The translations under genes and the position numbers were made by a program. Positions 1-11,742 of a DNA stretch of 64,000 nt are shown in pieces. Location of the stretch: NCBI GenBank assembly GCA_951812925.1, contig OX638368.1, forward strand, positions 156,784,492 to 156,848,491, in the 5' to 3' direction. Below the pieces are notes generated by a model. That model saw nothing but the letters and a program-made list of their open reading frames with translations. It was not told the origin of the DNA and did no database searches. Within the stretch, counting starts at the first letter, position 1. The number at the start of each line of letters is the position of its first letter. This DNA is from Calliopum simillimum (lineage: Eukaryota; Arthropoda; Insecta; Diptera; Lauxaniidae).

Positions 1-269
1 GAGCCCGTGTTATTATAGATGCTGTTTGTTAGCCCTTCACATCCGGAGTTCAGTCAAGTCTAAGAATATTTGTACTCCCAAATATCTTATAACATGCAAA
101 GGGAGATATGGCATCAGAACCATATCACCCGCAGAAGTGGGGTGCCATATCTCCCTTCCGGTATTTACCGAAAGGAAAATGTCACGACTCGAGCACACAT
201 GTTCATTCGCGATCGTATTCATCCGAAAACGAAATCATATTCAATTCAGTTTGTTTTGATATATGCACC

Positions 270-2185
270 CACGGTGGTTTTTAAAAAATTTCAACTTTTT
301 GAAATACCACCCGCGATTTTTTTCGGGGATAGTGTTGGGGGACCCTTCTAGTATCAGAATCCGGGAACCGCGAAATCGAACGTCCAGCCGTTTTTTTTTT
401 TTCGACATTTTAGTTTTTTTAACGATTTTTGAGAATGTCTCGGATTTATATACATATTATGAACACATATATATGTATGTACGTACATATATATACTTGT
501 ATATGTATATATGTGTAATATATATACATGTATATATATATACATACATGCATACATACATATAAAAGGTATCGTTTCCGCACCATTTATTTTAAAAAAA
601 AATGGGTTTTTTCGTATATAAAAAAACACAAACAAAAACCGGATACAGCAATAGTCACTCCAGATGTGATTTTTGATGCTTAATCCGAATCCGGTCTTAG
701 AATTGCTCTATTACTTCTGGACTTTGAGATATCCCTACATATATGTATAAAGGACACCACTTTTTTTCCTATTTTTGAAGTTATATAACAAGATAAGATA
801 ATATTATGCCGTAAAATCTGGTATGACAGTTAATAGCCCTAGTTTTTTTCTTGAAAACTCAATCAAACCGATAACGATATTTTTTTTTTTGTCGGAGATA
901 TCTTTACCTAAAAAGTTAAAAAAGTGCAAAAACACGATTTTTGGCTATATTGGATGTTATATGCAGGACACACAAAATTCTTCTGTGAATTTCTATTACC
1001 AGAAACATGTAGTACTTTTTTTTGGCTTTCAATTGAGCTATTAAATGTTCATCTGCAATATTCCTCTACAAAGTTATGACCATTTAAAAATTACATTATG
1101 AAGTGCAAACTCACAGGGGTGCCACTAAAATATAGTGTACGAGTATTTCTTATATACGTATTGCTGCAACATGTCGTCTTAAAATATTCATAACTTTTAA
1201 GAAAACTATTACAAGAGACCACTTGTTAACTCATTTTGAAGATAAAGAATGGTTTTAAATGCTTCGGTTGGTAAAAAAGAGCAGACGAGTTTCGTCCGTA
1301 CTGTATACAACCTCAAATATAGCCGAAAACCGAGATTTTTCACTTTGAGTTTCATGGTGTGATTTTAAAGATAACATAACATTGCAGAGAAATATTGCAG
1401 ATAAACATTAAGTAGCTCAATTGAAAGCCAAAAGAAAGTACTAAATGCTTCTGGTAATAGAAATTCACAGAAGAATTTTGTGTGTCCTGCATATAACATC
1501 CAATATAGCCAAAAATCGTGTTTTTGCACTTTTTTAACTTTTTAGGTAAAGATATCTCCGACAAAAAAAAAAAATATCGTTATCGGTTTGATTGAGTTTT
1601 CAAGAAAAAAACTAGGGCTATTAACTGTCATACCAGATTTTACGGCATAATATTACCTTATCTTGTTATATAACTTCAAAAATAGGAAAAAAAGTGGTGT
1701 CCTTTATACATATATGTAGGGATATCTCAAAGTCCAGAAGTAATAGAGCAATTCTAAGACCGGATTCGGATTAAGCATCAAAAATCACATCTGGAGTGAC
1801 TATTGCTGTATCCGGTTTTTGTTTGTGTTTTTTTATATACGAAAAAACCCATTTTTTTTTTAAATAAATGGTGCGGAAACGATACCTTTTATATGTATGT
1901 ATGCATGTATGTATATATATATACATGTATATATATTACACATATATACATATACAAGTATATCTATGTACGTACATACATATATATGTGTTCATAATAT
2001 GTATATAAATCCGAGACATTCTCAAAAATCGTTAAAAAAACTAAAATGTCGAAAAAAAAAAAAACGGCTGGACGTTCGATTTCGCGGTTCCCGGATTCTG
2101 ATACTAGAAGGGTCCCCCAACACTATCCCCGAAAAAAATCGCGGGTGGTATTACAAAAAGTTGAAATTTTTTAAAAACCACCGTG
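270..2185. mobile_element. 1.9 kb foldback element with CACGGTG termini (Transib-like ends)
   Basis: Two inverted arms of about 840 bp (270-1110 and 1345-2185) are nearly identical and surround a ~230-bp spacer. The left end reads CACGGTGG and the right end CCACCGTG. After the left heptamer, 23 bases separate it from TGAAATACC (300-308), which resembles a V(D)J-type nonamer at 6 of 9 positions. The flanks GCACC (265-269) and CACCA (2186-2190) overlap only partly, so no clean 5-bp duplication is seen. Both arms contain AT microsatellites and no credible gene. Transib transposons are known for CAC-starting heptamers and 5-bp duplications; assignment to that superfamily is inference. Confidence 0.6.
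455..565. repeat. TA/CATA microsatellite in foldback left arm
   Basis: This is a run of ATATATGTATGTACGTACATA-type tetranucleotides. The mirror copy lies at about 1888-2000 in the other arm. Confidence 0.8.
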
Positions 2186-2561
2186 CACCATAAAGCTGTA
2201 TCAAATATTCACCGCCTTGCTGCCTCTCAAACTATACGCAAAAAGTAAGTCTTTTATTTTTCCAAAAGTTTTTTAAAAATCCCACACGGAAGCTATTATT
2301 GCAAATACAGCTAAACGAACAACATACCACGAAGTCTCTCGCGCAGTTGAATTGAACTGTGTCCATATTTAAATGCTATGAAAGCTGCAAGTATTGAAAA
2401 TGATAGGGGTGCTATATCACCCAGTGGTGCCACATCTCCCACCCACATCTCCCTCCCTATTTACTGTCAAAAATAAATCTCTTTTGGCCGGTGGAAACGG
2501 GTAAGATATAACGACGTGGTATATAGATCTGATCACAGTTAAATCTCCGGTGTAAACATTG
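2186..2561. other. Non-coding flank between the foldback and the BEL LTR
   Basis: Apart from the reiterated GGTGCCACATCTCCC-type motifs near 2407-2457, nothing is recognisable. CATTG at 2557-2561 is the left target-site duplication of the BEL element. Confidence 0.6.
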
Positions 2562-2831
2562 TGTTCAGAGTCCGAATGATGAAAAACTTAACAAATGGAT
2601 CTGTTGCGGTTATTGATAGATATTTTAGCTTTTACTTCAAATTAATTCATTTATTTTGCGACCATGCGCTTAAAAGTGCATAACTTAAAATTAACGAGAC
2701 AATCAACTTAAACAGAAAAAGAAAGAAGAAGTAATTCAATGACAAAAAATTTATAAGTAACAAAACGTCAAAAAGTGAATTCTTTGAGTGTTGCCATATT
2801 AAGCATAAAATGTGAACGCCCAAATCCAACA
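2562..2831 (-). repeat. 3' LTR of the BEL/Pao element
   Basis: This 270-bp repeat has TG...CA ends and is nearly identical to 8396-8665. The base string next to it on the pol side (2832-2860) is not a convincing polypurine tract. Confidence 0.93.
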
Positions 2832-2940
2832 TATCGGCCCGACGATGATATTCTGGAAGAAATCATCCAGCTAATATAACAGTATTACGTATCGACTTCA
2901 GCAGCTCCTAACCTGTAACAGAGGATAAGTGCTTATGATA

Positions 2941-4947
2941 TTATTGTGCTGTGCTTTTCGATATTTCGTTCCAGTTATCTGAAATAGGCAAAGGACAAAT
3001 TTTGACGATTGGACGTTTCATAACACAATTTTGTGTTTTAACGGTAACGACTCGTATGATGTTGTCGGTACCAGGATGTAGCTCCACAATTCTAGCAAGC
3101 GGCCAGCGATTGCAAGGATACCTTTCATCTTTAATCAGCACCACGTCATTAACTTTTAAGTTTGGATATACTTTTAACCATTTTGGACGACTTTGCAAAC
3201 GTGACAAGTATTCATTACTCCATTTTCTCCAAAATTGTTGAACCAAATTTTGACCATGATGCCAACGATCTCTCAGATTCGCCTCATTGTTACCTACAGG
3301 TAAAGCTAGCAGTGTGTCACCCACCAGAAAGTGACCAGGCGTTAGTATCATTAAGTCGTCGGTATCGCTATTCAATGGGCACAAAGGCCTTGAGTTTAAA
3401 CAGGACTCAATTTGGGCCAAGACAGTGTTGAACTCTTCATATGTTAGCTTTTGTTCTCCAATAGTGCGTTTGAGATGGTACTTAACCGATTTTACCCCCG
3501 CCTCCCACAGGCCGCCAAAATGGGGGGAAGACGGTGGTATGAAATGCCATTGCACCCCACGTTCAGCGAGGTGGGGGAATATATTTTTATTAATAAAATG
3601 TTGATAAGCTTCACGATCCGCTAGAAGCTTGCGATTAGCTCCAATGAAATTGGTTCCGCAATCGCTGTATATATTACTGCATAAGCCACGCCTGGCAATA
3701 AACCGATTAAGGGCTCCGATAAATGCATCCGCGGTAAGATCTCCTACTAACTCCAGGTGCATTGCCTTTGTAGATAGGCAGATGAAAAGGGAAACGTAAC
3801 CCTTTATGGATGTGCGCCCTCTGCCTTTCGATGGTAATATGTTAAAAGGTCCAGCGTAATCAACTCCGGTTGACGAGAAAGCACGCGCGGGACGTACCCT
3901 TTCAGCTGGTAAGTTTCCCATTAACTGCACGCACGGCTTTGGATTATGCTTGAAACATATGATACAGCGATGTATAACGGATCGAACCACATTTCGACCA
4001 TTTAAAATCCAAAATCTTCGGCGAATATAACTTAAAGTAAGCGTTACACCTCCATGAAGTGTGCTCATATGGCTATAAGCGACTATCAGATCCGTTACAT
4101 GATGTTTTGCTGGTAAGATGTAGGGATGCATTTGATCCGTTGACAAAAATGAATTTTCCAATCTACCTCCAACCCTTATAATTTGTTTATCTTCATCGAA
4201 ATATGGATTAAGAGAACGCAGTGAACTGTTGCTCCGAACTGGTTTACTGGATGAAAGTGTACGCCAGTCCTCAGGGAAAGCTTCTCGCTGAGTCATGCCT
4301 ACAATGCAATTGACACTTCTCTGCAGTTCTTCAGCAGTTAGAAAACCTTTATATGGATCTTTTGAGCGGCAATTTTTGCCAAATCGAATGCAATAGGCTA
4401 CAACCCGTGTTAGTAATGAAAAGGATGACCATCTTTTTAGAAACAATACCTCATTTTCTTTTCCTTCTACCTGCGAAAATGCTACAAACTTTCTTTTCTC
4501 GTTCTCAATGAGTGTGGCTGGATCGGTATTGAATGTAGATTTAGGCCATTCGTGGAACGGCAATTGAAGAAAAGTTGGAGCTCTCCACCATAAATGACAA
4601 TTTGCAAGCTGAGAGGGGCTGCTTCCGCGACTTGATATGTCTGCCGGATTATTTTCTGAGTCAATATGTCGCCATTGACTTATTGATGTGACCTCTAAAA
4701 TTTTGGAAATTCGGTTGGATACAAATGTTTTCCATCGACTTGGATCTCCTCGGATCCAGTGCAAAACGATAGAAGCATCGGTCCACATAAAGATATTCTG
4801 TTTTTCTACTGATATGCAAAAATTATTCATAATAAATTTTAATAGTTTCGAAGCCAAGAGTGCTCCACATAATTCTGCCCTAGGAATAGTCAGTTTAGGT
4901 TTTATAGGATTTACCTTACATTTTGCCATAATCAGATTGACTGAAAA
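2941..4947 (-). pseudogene. pol: BEL/Pao RNase H and integrase segment
   Basis: The first internal ATG is at 4929 (662 residues from there). The N-terminal part completes RNase H (D51 in MWTDASIVLHW and NPAD with D97). The integrase zinc-binding HHCC is H287, H292, C322, C325. The catalytic core shows D357 (GVDYAGPF), D423 (YSDCGTNF) and E476 (GLWEAGVKSVK). A DUF5641-type C-terminal domain follows (LKVNDVVLIKDE). It would insert the cDNA into chromosomes. The ORF ends at 2941, about 110 bases before the 3' LTR. All catalytic residues are present, so only the stops disable the product. Confidence 0.9.
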
Positions 4948-6171
4948 TTACCCCTTCTCGTTCAATCCCCTAAGATATGCTACAGCCGAGTATGCATTGT
5001 TTGATGCGTCACAGAAGAGATGCAGTTCACAAGAACCCTTGGTGATATCGACCGTAAGCCACCGTGGCACTCGAAGTTGTTCTAGAAGCGGTAACTCGTC
5101 GGCGAAACTTTTCCATGATTTTTGAAGACTATCTGGTACTGGTGTATCCCAGCCTATCTTACTCATCCATAATTGCTGCATCATCAGCTTGGCAGACATG
5201 ACGATCGGATTGAGCCACCCTAAAGGATCAAAGAGTCGTGCGATATTTGACAAAATTGTGCGTTTAGTTGGGTTTTCAGCACAAATTTTGAACCCAATTT
5301 GATATTTAAATTCATCAGTAAAAGGATCCCAATATAAACCCAAAGCCTTTACCGAAGCAGATTGTTTAAATTCCAATACATCTTTTACATGTCTATGTTC
5401 TGATGGGATATTTTCCAAAAGAATAGGGTCATTGCTGGCCCACTTTCGCAGTTCAAACGATGCACTTTGTAACATAGATATAAGTTCCTGTCGAACGTGT
5501 AGGGCAGCATCAAGGGTATCTCCACCAGATAGTATATCATCAACATACATCTGCTGTTTAACTACTTTTGCTGCTATCGGAAATCGATCACCTTCGTCCT
5601 GTGCAAGCTGATGGACTGTGCGTATGGCGGTGTAAGGTGCAGAGGCTGTTCCAAACATTACAGTTGAACAAAAGTACTCTCGAATCGGTTGATTAGGCTC
5701 CTCTCTCCAGAGTATACGCTGATATTGAGCGTCTTCCTCAACGACGTCAATACATCGAAACATTTTCTCGATATCGGCCATAAAAACATACTTTAAAGTT
5801 CGCCAGTTTGTTAAAACCGCCGTCAAATCTTGCTGAAGTGGGGGCCCAACGACCAAAATATCGTTTAACGCCTTTCCATTTGTAGTTTTGTTGGACGCAT
5901 CGAATACAATTCTCACCTTCGTGCTTGCAGCCGACTCCTTCACAACTGGATGATGAGGGAGATAGCAACAACTGAGACGTCGATCATTATTTGCATCCAC
6001 TATACAATTTTGTTCTTCAGTAGTTAACACTGGCTTCATTTGTCCGAGTTTCAAGTAGTCATTAATTTGTTCCGAATAGATCTTTTTTAAGTCTGGGTCT
6101 TTCATTAAACGATTTTCCAAATTTAGAAAACGTTTTAGAGCTGATGATTTAGACTTTCCGATAAAACATGT
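4948..6171 (-). pseudogene. pol: BEL/Pao reverse transcriptase segment
   Basis: This frame lies between the TAA codons at 6172 and 4948, with its first ATG at 6120. It holds the Pao-type reverse transcriptase: the finger motif KVRIVFDAS (residues about 68-76), the catalytic D116 in FMADIEKMF and YVDD at 192-195. It then runs into the Peptidase_A17-annotated connection region and the first RNase H aspartate in LFCDASNNAY near the C-terminus. It would copy element RNA to cDNA in the cytoplasmic particle. It is in the same frame as gag upstream and integrase downstream. The TAA at 4948-4950 cuts RNase H in two. Confidence 0.9.
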
Positions 6172-8025
6172 TTAATCAAATTCTGACTTTAGAGGTAAAC
6201 GTACAAGATATTTCCCATTTTCTGTTCTTTTATGTGTGTTTTGATAAAATCCCTCACACCAAGTGTCTTCGTTTGATAAAATTTTAAAATCCCCAATGCT
6301 TTCTAAATCCCAAAATTTTCGTAGCATGTTATCAAATTCGATATTATTGTTTATCGACAGATACGATAAACCCTTCGATATTAAAAAATGTGAAACATTT
6401 TTCCCAGATATTATATACCCAAATGTTGTTTTTTGTGCGATTGGCATTCTGTTGTCACCTCGCCGAACCTCACTTAAGATGCATTCGTCATAAACGTCGT
6501 TGCCCAAAAGCACATCAATGTGATGAGGCTCAAAGTATTCTGGATCTGCAAGTTGTAAGCCACTTAGATGATCAAAATCTGTCGTTATAATATTGTTTGA
6601 TGGTAATACTCCACATATTTTCGGTAAAATATACGCTAAAGTCTTATACTGCACACCAGCATCTAACCTTGAACCCACAATAATGCTTGCACAAAAACGC
6701 CCAGTTGTGACATTAGCTTCAGACAAACCACTGATCTTGATACGAGCCTTTTCCCGAGGAAGACCTAGCAATTGTGCAGCTCTTTCAGATAAAAATGTCG
6801 CCTGCGACCCTTGGTCTAATAATGCCCTAAGTTGGTAAGTTTGATTAGTGGCTGATTTGACAGTAATAATCGCCGTAGGTAAAATCACATCATATAACGT
6901 AGAATCTGCGTTCTCAGTACAAGGCTCTTCGCTTAAATTCTGTGTGGCTGTCACATGCATTGTTGCCGTTGTTGGTGCAGTGGAAAGACTAAACTCTTTG
7001 TTCAAATGTATCAATGTATGATGCTTACCTCCACATAATCCACAAGTTCGGCGACTGCTGCATTTTGACGATGTATGGTTATACCCAAGACAATTAAAAC
7101 ATAATTTGTATTTTTCCACAGCTGCTCGTTTGTTAACCACGCTCATTTCGATAAATTTTTGACATTCTCGTACCGGATGATCAGCTGTTTCGCATACTGG
7201 ACAAATGACAGATTTTTTCATAGTATGCATTGATTTGACATTCCCTTTAACATATGAAGCAGCGCAGTCGGGCTTACGTCTAGGCTGCGATGTGGACTGC
7301 TGTTGTCTCGCTCCTACCTTCGAAGTAGTCACCATCATGAGATATTGTTCATCCAAAAGGGAACACAGTTGTGAAAATATTGGAATGGTGCTTTGCTTAC
7401 GCAACGAGCGATCCCATTCAGCACGAATCGAGTTCGGCAACTTTTTTACCATATAATAATCAAGAATCTGATCTTGATCGTTGATAGTCACACCTAGTTT
7501 TTTTATTGAATTAACGCATGACCTGCACGTTTGAATAAAATGCTTTAAAGATGTAGGATCATCACGATTCACATTAGGTTGCTGATCTAATACGTCCATA
7601 TAATGAGTAAATAAAATTCTTTTGTTATCGTAACGTTCACACATCATTTTCCACGCTTCTGGATAATTTTCGCCAACAAGGGTTATATGTTGAATATCTT
7701 GTGCAGCGTCGCCCGATAATACTGACTTTAGATAATGAAAGCGTTGTAGATCGCTCAAATTTTCATTATTATGAACACGATCCTCAAATATTTCCTTAAA
7801 TGCAGGCCATTCGATGAAGTCTCCGCAAAATGTTGATAATTTAACCTCAGGTAGAGGTACCGTTTTCAGTGTGGGTGGTACTGTAGTGGAGTTATTTAAG
7901 CCAGTAGATGTTCCAGATGATCCCTGGCCCTCAGCCGTCGTTTGTTTCCCTTGAAGCGACTCCCGAATGGTAACTACCGCTTCCAGATACTCCTCTTCAA
8001 ACCTGTCCCATATTCCGGCGTCAAA
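6172..8025 (-). pseudogene. gag: BEL/Pao gag and aspartic protease segment
   Basis: The frame is open from directly after the first TAA down to TAA at 6172-6174, with its first internal ATG at 7758. Counted from that ATG, a DUF1759-type capsid region occupies about residues 1-145. A zinc knuckle CX2CX4HX4C follows (C220 to C233), then a second CX2C/H-rich cluster (about 239-252). The protease site is LLDQGSQ (D315), a Pao-type variant of the retroviral D-T/S-G triad. The protein would form the virus-like particle and cleave the polyprotein. The stop at 6172 lies just before the reverse transcriptase region in the same frame, again pointing to a nonsense mutation. Confidence 0.88.
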
Positions 8026-8295
8026 TTATGATTTTTTAATGATAGCATTCTTGGATTGTCGAATTAGAACTCTGTGATTGTTTCGAAATTCTGCATGATA
8101 TGTCGTCAAACAGTCTAAACGAGCAAGGTGATATGCTTCAGTTTTTCGAGACGTTCCGTCCTTTTTAAATTTTTTTAATGTAGTTTCAACTGATGCCAAC
8201 AGTGCCAGTTGCTCTACAATAACTTCGTCCATGCTTACTTCGGTTGTGTCTTCTTCTTTTCCTTGCTCCGGATTAGTCATTTGCACTAATATCAA
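8026..8295 (-). pseudogene. gag: BEL/Pao gag N-terminal segment, ends at in-frame TAA
   Basis: This 89-residue open segment is the first part of the gag-pol polyprotein and lies just inside the 5' LTR. It is rich in charged, probably helical residues, as expected for the N-terminal coat region, and ends at TAA (8026-8028). The same frame resumes immediately and continues into the DUF1759-type gag region, so the stop looks like a nonsense change rather than a true gene end. I take the first ATG of the frame (8295) as start; a nearby second ATG 15 bases downstream is also possible. Alternative: a genuine short ORF, which is unusual for this family. Confidence 0.7.
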
Positions 8296-8376
8296 AGCAC
8301 TTACCTCGTGTTACCTTTAGTAAGGTTAGGTTACGTTGATGAAAGTTTGCTCTCCGTCCCAAATAATCGCAGCAAA

Positions 8377-8394
8377 TCCTCACAGGAGGCACCA
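8377..8394 (-). promoter_or_regulatory. Primer-binding site of the BEL/Pao element
   Basis: One base inside the 5' LTR the minus strand reads TGGTGCCTCCTGTG. On the plus strand this is CACAGGAGGCACCA, which looks like a tRNA 3' acceptor end with CCA. I cannot name the tRNA. Confidence 0.65.
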
Positions 8395-8395
8395 A

Positions 8396-8665
8396 TGTTC
8401 AGAGTCCGAATGATGAAAAACTTAACAAATGGATCTGTTGCGGTTATTGATAGATATTTTAGCTTTTACTTCAAATTAATTCATTTATTTTGCGACCATG
8501 CGCTTAAAAGTGCATAACTTAAAATTAACGAGACAATCAACTTAAACAGAAAAAGAAAGTAGAAGTAATTCAATGACAAAAAATTTATAAGTAACAAAAC
8601 GTCAAAAAGTGAATTCTTTGAGTGTTGCCATATTAAGCATAAAATGTGAACGCCCAAATCCAACA
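8396..8665 (-). repeat. 5' LTR of the BEL/Pao element
   Basis: This is the 270-bp partner of the repeat at 2562. It is followed outward by the target duplication CATTG (8666-8670). One substitution, in the GAAAG(A/T)AGAAG segment, separates the two LTRs. Confidence 0.93.
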
Positions 8666-8670
8666 CATTG

Positions 8671-8929
8671 TATTAGTAAAAATGCATTTGAATTTGTCGC
8701 AACCGTACCGTACATAAAATAAATAAAAGTATACAAATAAATAATGACATTCTCAAAAAATGGGCGTGGTTAAAAATCAAATACGACCACCTAAAATGAA
8801 TTTTGATCATAGCTCTCACATTTTTTATCAGGAAAATTCACTTACATACATAACTGCACTGCAATCAAACTAAAACTAAACTGCAATTCAACCTGCGTGT
8901 GATAATTGGAAACTTTTCGGTGATTTTAG
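8671..8929. other. Non-coding spacer
   Basis: AT-rich DNA with no ORF of note and no repeat partner that I recognise in this window. Confidence 0.5.
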
Positions 8930-8931
8930 TA

Positions 8932-9701
8932 GGGGAAGAGTACCGGGTGTGGGCACCTTTTTGTTTTCGACTCATAACTTTTCACCAAATGTGTATTATG
9001 CAGACATATACATAAGTATCAGTGGAAAGCTAGAGACCTTAGCTAACTACTGGTGAAGAAAGTAAATTGATTTCGTAATTTTTTTGCAATGCCGAGATTT
9101 TTTGAAAAGTAGTATGCCTCCTTACCCACCCATACTTAATGAAAACAACTTTTTTTCTGCGATATATTTAAAGGGCCTATTGGTTCTTTTAATTCCACTA
9201 AAAAAGCGTAAAAAGCCATAAGAACGCCATTTAAATTAGTAATGTTGGCATTCACGACGATATTTCAGTAAAATACGCGCTTTAAATAAAAAAAGAGGGG
9301 TGCCCACACCCGAACCAATTGGGGCCCACACTCGACTTTGACAGCCACTTTGAAAAGCAATAAGCACATTGTGTTGTGAGCACCTTTTAGTTCCATTTGG
9401 TTTTGAATCACATAATATAATAAATTTACTTCACAAATATAGATTGCATTCAGCTTTTCGATTGATTCACTTTGATTTGTCGCACTTGGAAAATGATTGT
9501 AAAAAACTTTTGCGTTGACTTTCACTTATTCAAAAATTATTTTCTTCTCAGCACAAAGCAAATGCGTCTCTTTGCTCCGATAAATGCATAAAAACTTCGT
9601 GCTGTCATAACATGCGCTTAATATTTGTCAGAATAGCCGCATTTGTTTTCTGTCGGGGGGTGCCCATACCCTAACCATGCCCGCAGGCGGCACTCTTTCC
9701 C
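8932..9701. mobile_element. 770-bp TA-flanked MITE with reiterated internal motif
   Basis: The left terminus GGGGAAGAGTACCG and the inverse of the right terminus GGGAAAGAGTGCCG match, and both ends are flanked by TA (8930-8931 and 9702-9703). A motif of the form CCGGGTGTGGGCACC (8943-8957) recurs inverted at 9299-9312, 9321-9335 and 9659-9671. No transposase is encoded. It shares architecture and terminal bases with 61482-62377, so both belong to one non-autonomous TIR group. Confidence 0.7.
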
Positions 9702-9705
9702 TACT

Positions 9706-10224
9706 TTATTTTATACGTGTAATTTTTTCTCATTTGCATTTGTTAAGCTTGCTATATTTCTAGCTTCAGTTTCGTAGTGCACTATTTTCGACTAACGTTA
9801 GATTGCACTATTGGTTTGCCTTTAATGAACGGTTATTAGATTTTCTAGCTTTAAGGATCAGACCAACCTGGTGAAACTACAGATGACTGGAAATTAGCAT
9901 TCTTCTAGTTTTTTTAAAAGAATGACACTTGAAGATGATAAGATGATAAGCCGAAAAAGTCACTTAATGCTTCAATGAATCCGGTGCCACAATGCAATTC
10001 TTTCTGCGACATTTATACGCCTGTAAGCATAAGTGTCAAGTGGTTATAGTTTTCCGCAATAATGCCCACCTCTTAATAGTGACTGAATTTTGCCGAATCT
10101 TGAATTTCCTTTGTCCAACCAACTTTTCCAGATAACTTTTGATCCACTCTCGTTCTATTAAAGTAAAAATATTCAAAGCCAGTCGGTTTAAACAAGCAGT
10201 AAACATTGCATAAGGGCTATACGA
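9706..10224. other. Non-coding spacer
   Basis: No supported gene; short ORFs only. Confidence 0.5.
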
Positions 10225-11104
10225 CACGGTGCTCTTGAACAGTCGATAGGTTTTTTGAGTATGTGGAGAAAATCTGTGAATGGGGTTTCATTTGTATTAG
10301 TTTAGTGGTCTGAAAAATGCAAACCCCGAAATTGTAGCTGATCATCCCTGCGAAATATCGCAAAAATACATATCCCATATAAAACAAAAAAAAATCAGAA
10401 AAAAAAAACGCAACAAACATATATAAAAATAGTTTTTTTTAATGTATTTTGCAATGTTGAATCCAAATCCGGCCTTAGAATTTCTGTATTTTATACGGTT
10501 TTTGAGATATCTTAGCCTAAACAAGGAAAAAAAGCCGATGCTATGTTTTATTGCTGTGTTTTGGAGCTATATAACAGGACATATATCCGTAAATTCCGAT
10601 GCAGAAATGGAAAGCTCTAATCAATCTTTTAAACCTAATTCAAATAATGTCGATATCTTTATTTTTCTCGCAGATATCCTAACCTAAAAAGTTAAAAAAG
10701 TGCAAAAAACGTGTTTTGTCATTATTTCAGTCTAAGATATTTCAGAGATAAATTAAGCTATTGACGTAATTTAAATGCGGTTTTAAAGCAAAAAATTGGA
10801 TCTTTTAGATAATGTATCGAATTCTGCGTATAAATGTTCTATATTATAGTTATATAGCTTCAAAATATAGCAAAAATTGCAAAATACATTCAAAAAAAAC
10901 TATTTTTATATTTGTTTGTTGCTTTTTTTTCTGAATTTTTTTTATTTTATATGGGATATGTATTTTAGCGATATTTCGCGGGGATGATCAGCTACGATTT
11001 CGGGGTTTGCATTTTTCAGACCACTAAACTAATACAAATGAAACCCTATTCACAGATTTTCTCCACATACTCAAAAAACCTATCGACTGTTCAATAGCAC
11101 CGTG
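10225..11104. mobile_element. Second CACGGTG foldback element
   Basis: It starts CACGGTGCTCTTGAACAG and ends with the inverse, CTGTTCAATAGCACCGTG. Inverted arms cover about 10225-10440 and 10900-11104. The interior shares blocks with the 270-2185 element: AATCCRAATCCGG...TTAGAATT, TTTTGAGATATC and CCTAAAAAGTTAAAAAAGTG. Flanks show no convincing duplication (TACGA against AAGAG). No coding capacity. Confidence 0.65.
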
Positions 11105-11742
11105 AAGAGCTGAATATACTTCATTCTGAATGTCCTTATTGCTCTCAATAAAGAAGAGATTTTCCGATTTTCTCAACTATCCAACATTAAACATTCGTTT
11201 TTCGACCCATTGCATTATTGACCTCAGCAAACCCTTTGGTGGTAATTAATTCGTTAATCATTGCAACCCATACATACGCACATAAAAAGCCATACACAAT
11301 GTTACATAATTTGTCACCTGACACCTATGCTTAGCAGGAGGCAACAGAGTTTGGCTAATGTTTCCGAACGAAACAACAAAACACAGACCATCATTATTTT
11401 CCAATCACACACTTGCACGCACTTCATCATCGACATTTGAATTAAAGTCAAGTCGTGCGTTTTCGAACTAATCAAGTGAAGTGGCCAAAACATCAAACGA
11501 GTCTACGCAATCTCGCAACCTCACCTCCCTACCTTGGTGGAATTGAACGCGCTACACTGGGGTGTTTGTCTCACGTATTTGCAATTGGCACTCGTATGTG
11601 ATAGTATTCACGCAGTCCCATCACAGGGGAAAAATAAGTGCTTCAAAAACCCTTCTGAAGTGCTTCTTTCTTACCAATAAGCACTTTCGCTTCCGTAAGA
11701 ACAATTCTTTCTTTTTAACATTGCATGTCCTAGGATGTACAT
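11105..11742. other. Non-coding spacer
   Basis: No gene seen. Repeated AAGTGCTTC-like strings (11638-11700) also occur at 12351-12405, beyond the neighbouring Helitron-like copy. Confidence 0.45.

Larger units (their letters stand above)
101..2457. mobile_element. Candidate TA-ended inverted-repeat element split by a foldback
   Basis: GGGAGATATGGC (101-112) is repeated inverted at 144-155. Related motifs recur beyond the central foldback: GGTGCCACATCTCCC at 2426-2440, and CCCACATCTCCCTCCC ending at 2457 just before TA. ATATCACCC also occurs on both sides (122-130 and 2414-2422). The two flanks therefore read as halves of one ~440-bp element into which the 270-2185 foldback inserted. It has no coding capacity. 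The left boundary is uncertain because no TA precedes position 101. Confidence 0.4.
2562..8665 (-). mobile_element. BEL/Pao LTR retrotransposon, complete but with in-frame stops
   Basis: The two 270-bp LTRs (2562-2831 and 8396-8665) start TGTTCAGAG, end TCCAACA and differ at about one base. The duplicated target CATTG lies at 2557-2561 and 8666-8670. The element reads on the minus strand: 5' LTR at 8396-8665, then a primer-binding site, gag, aspartic protease, reverse transcriptase, RNase H and integrase, which is the BEL/Pao order. A single frame from 8295 to 2941 is interrupted by TAA at 8026-8028, 6172-6174 and 4948-4950 with no frameshift. No env-like gene is present. Near-identical LTRs imply recent insertion; the stops make autonomous activity doubtful. 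Confidence 0.93.
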
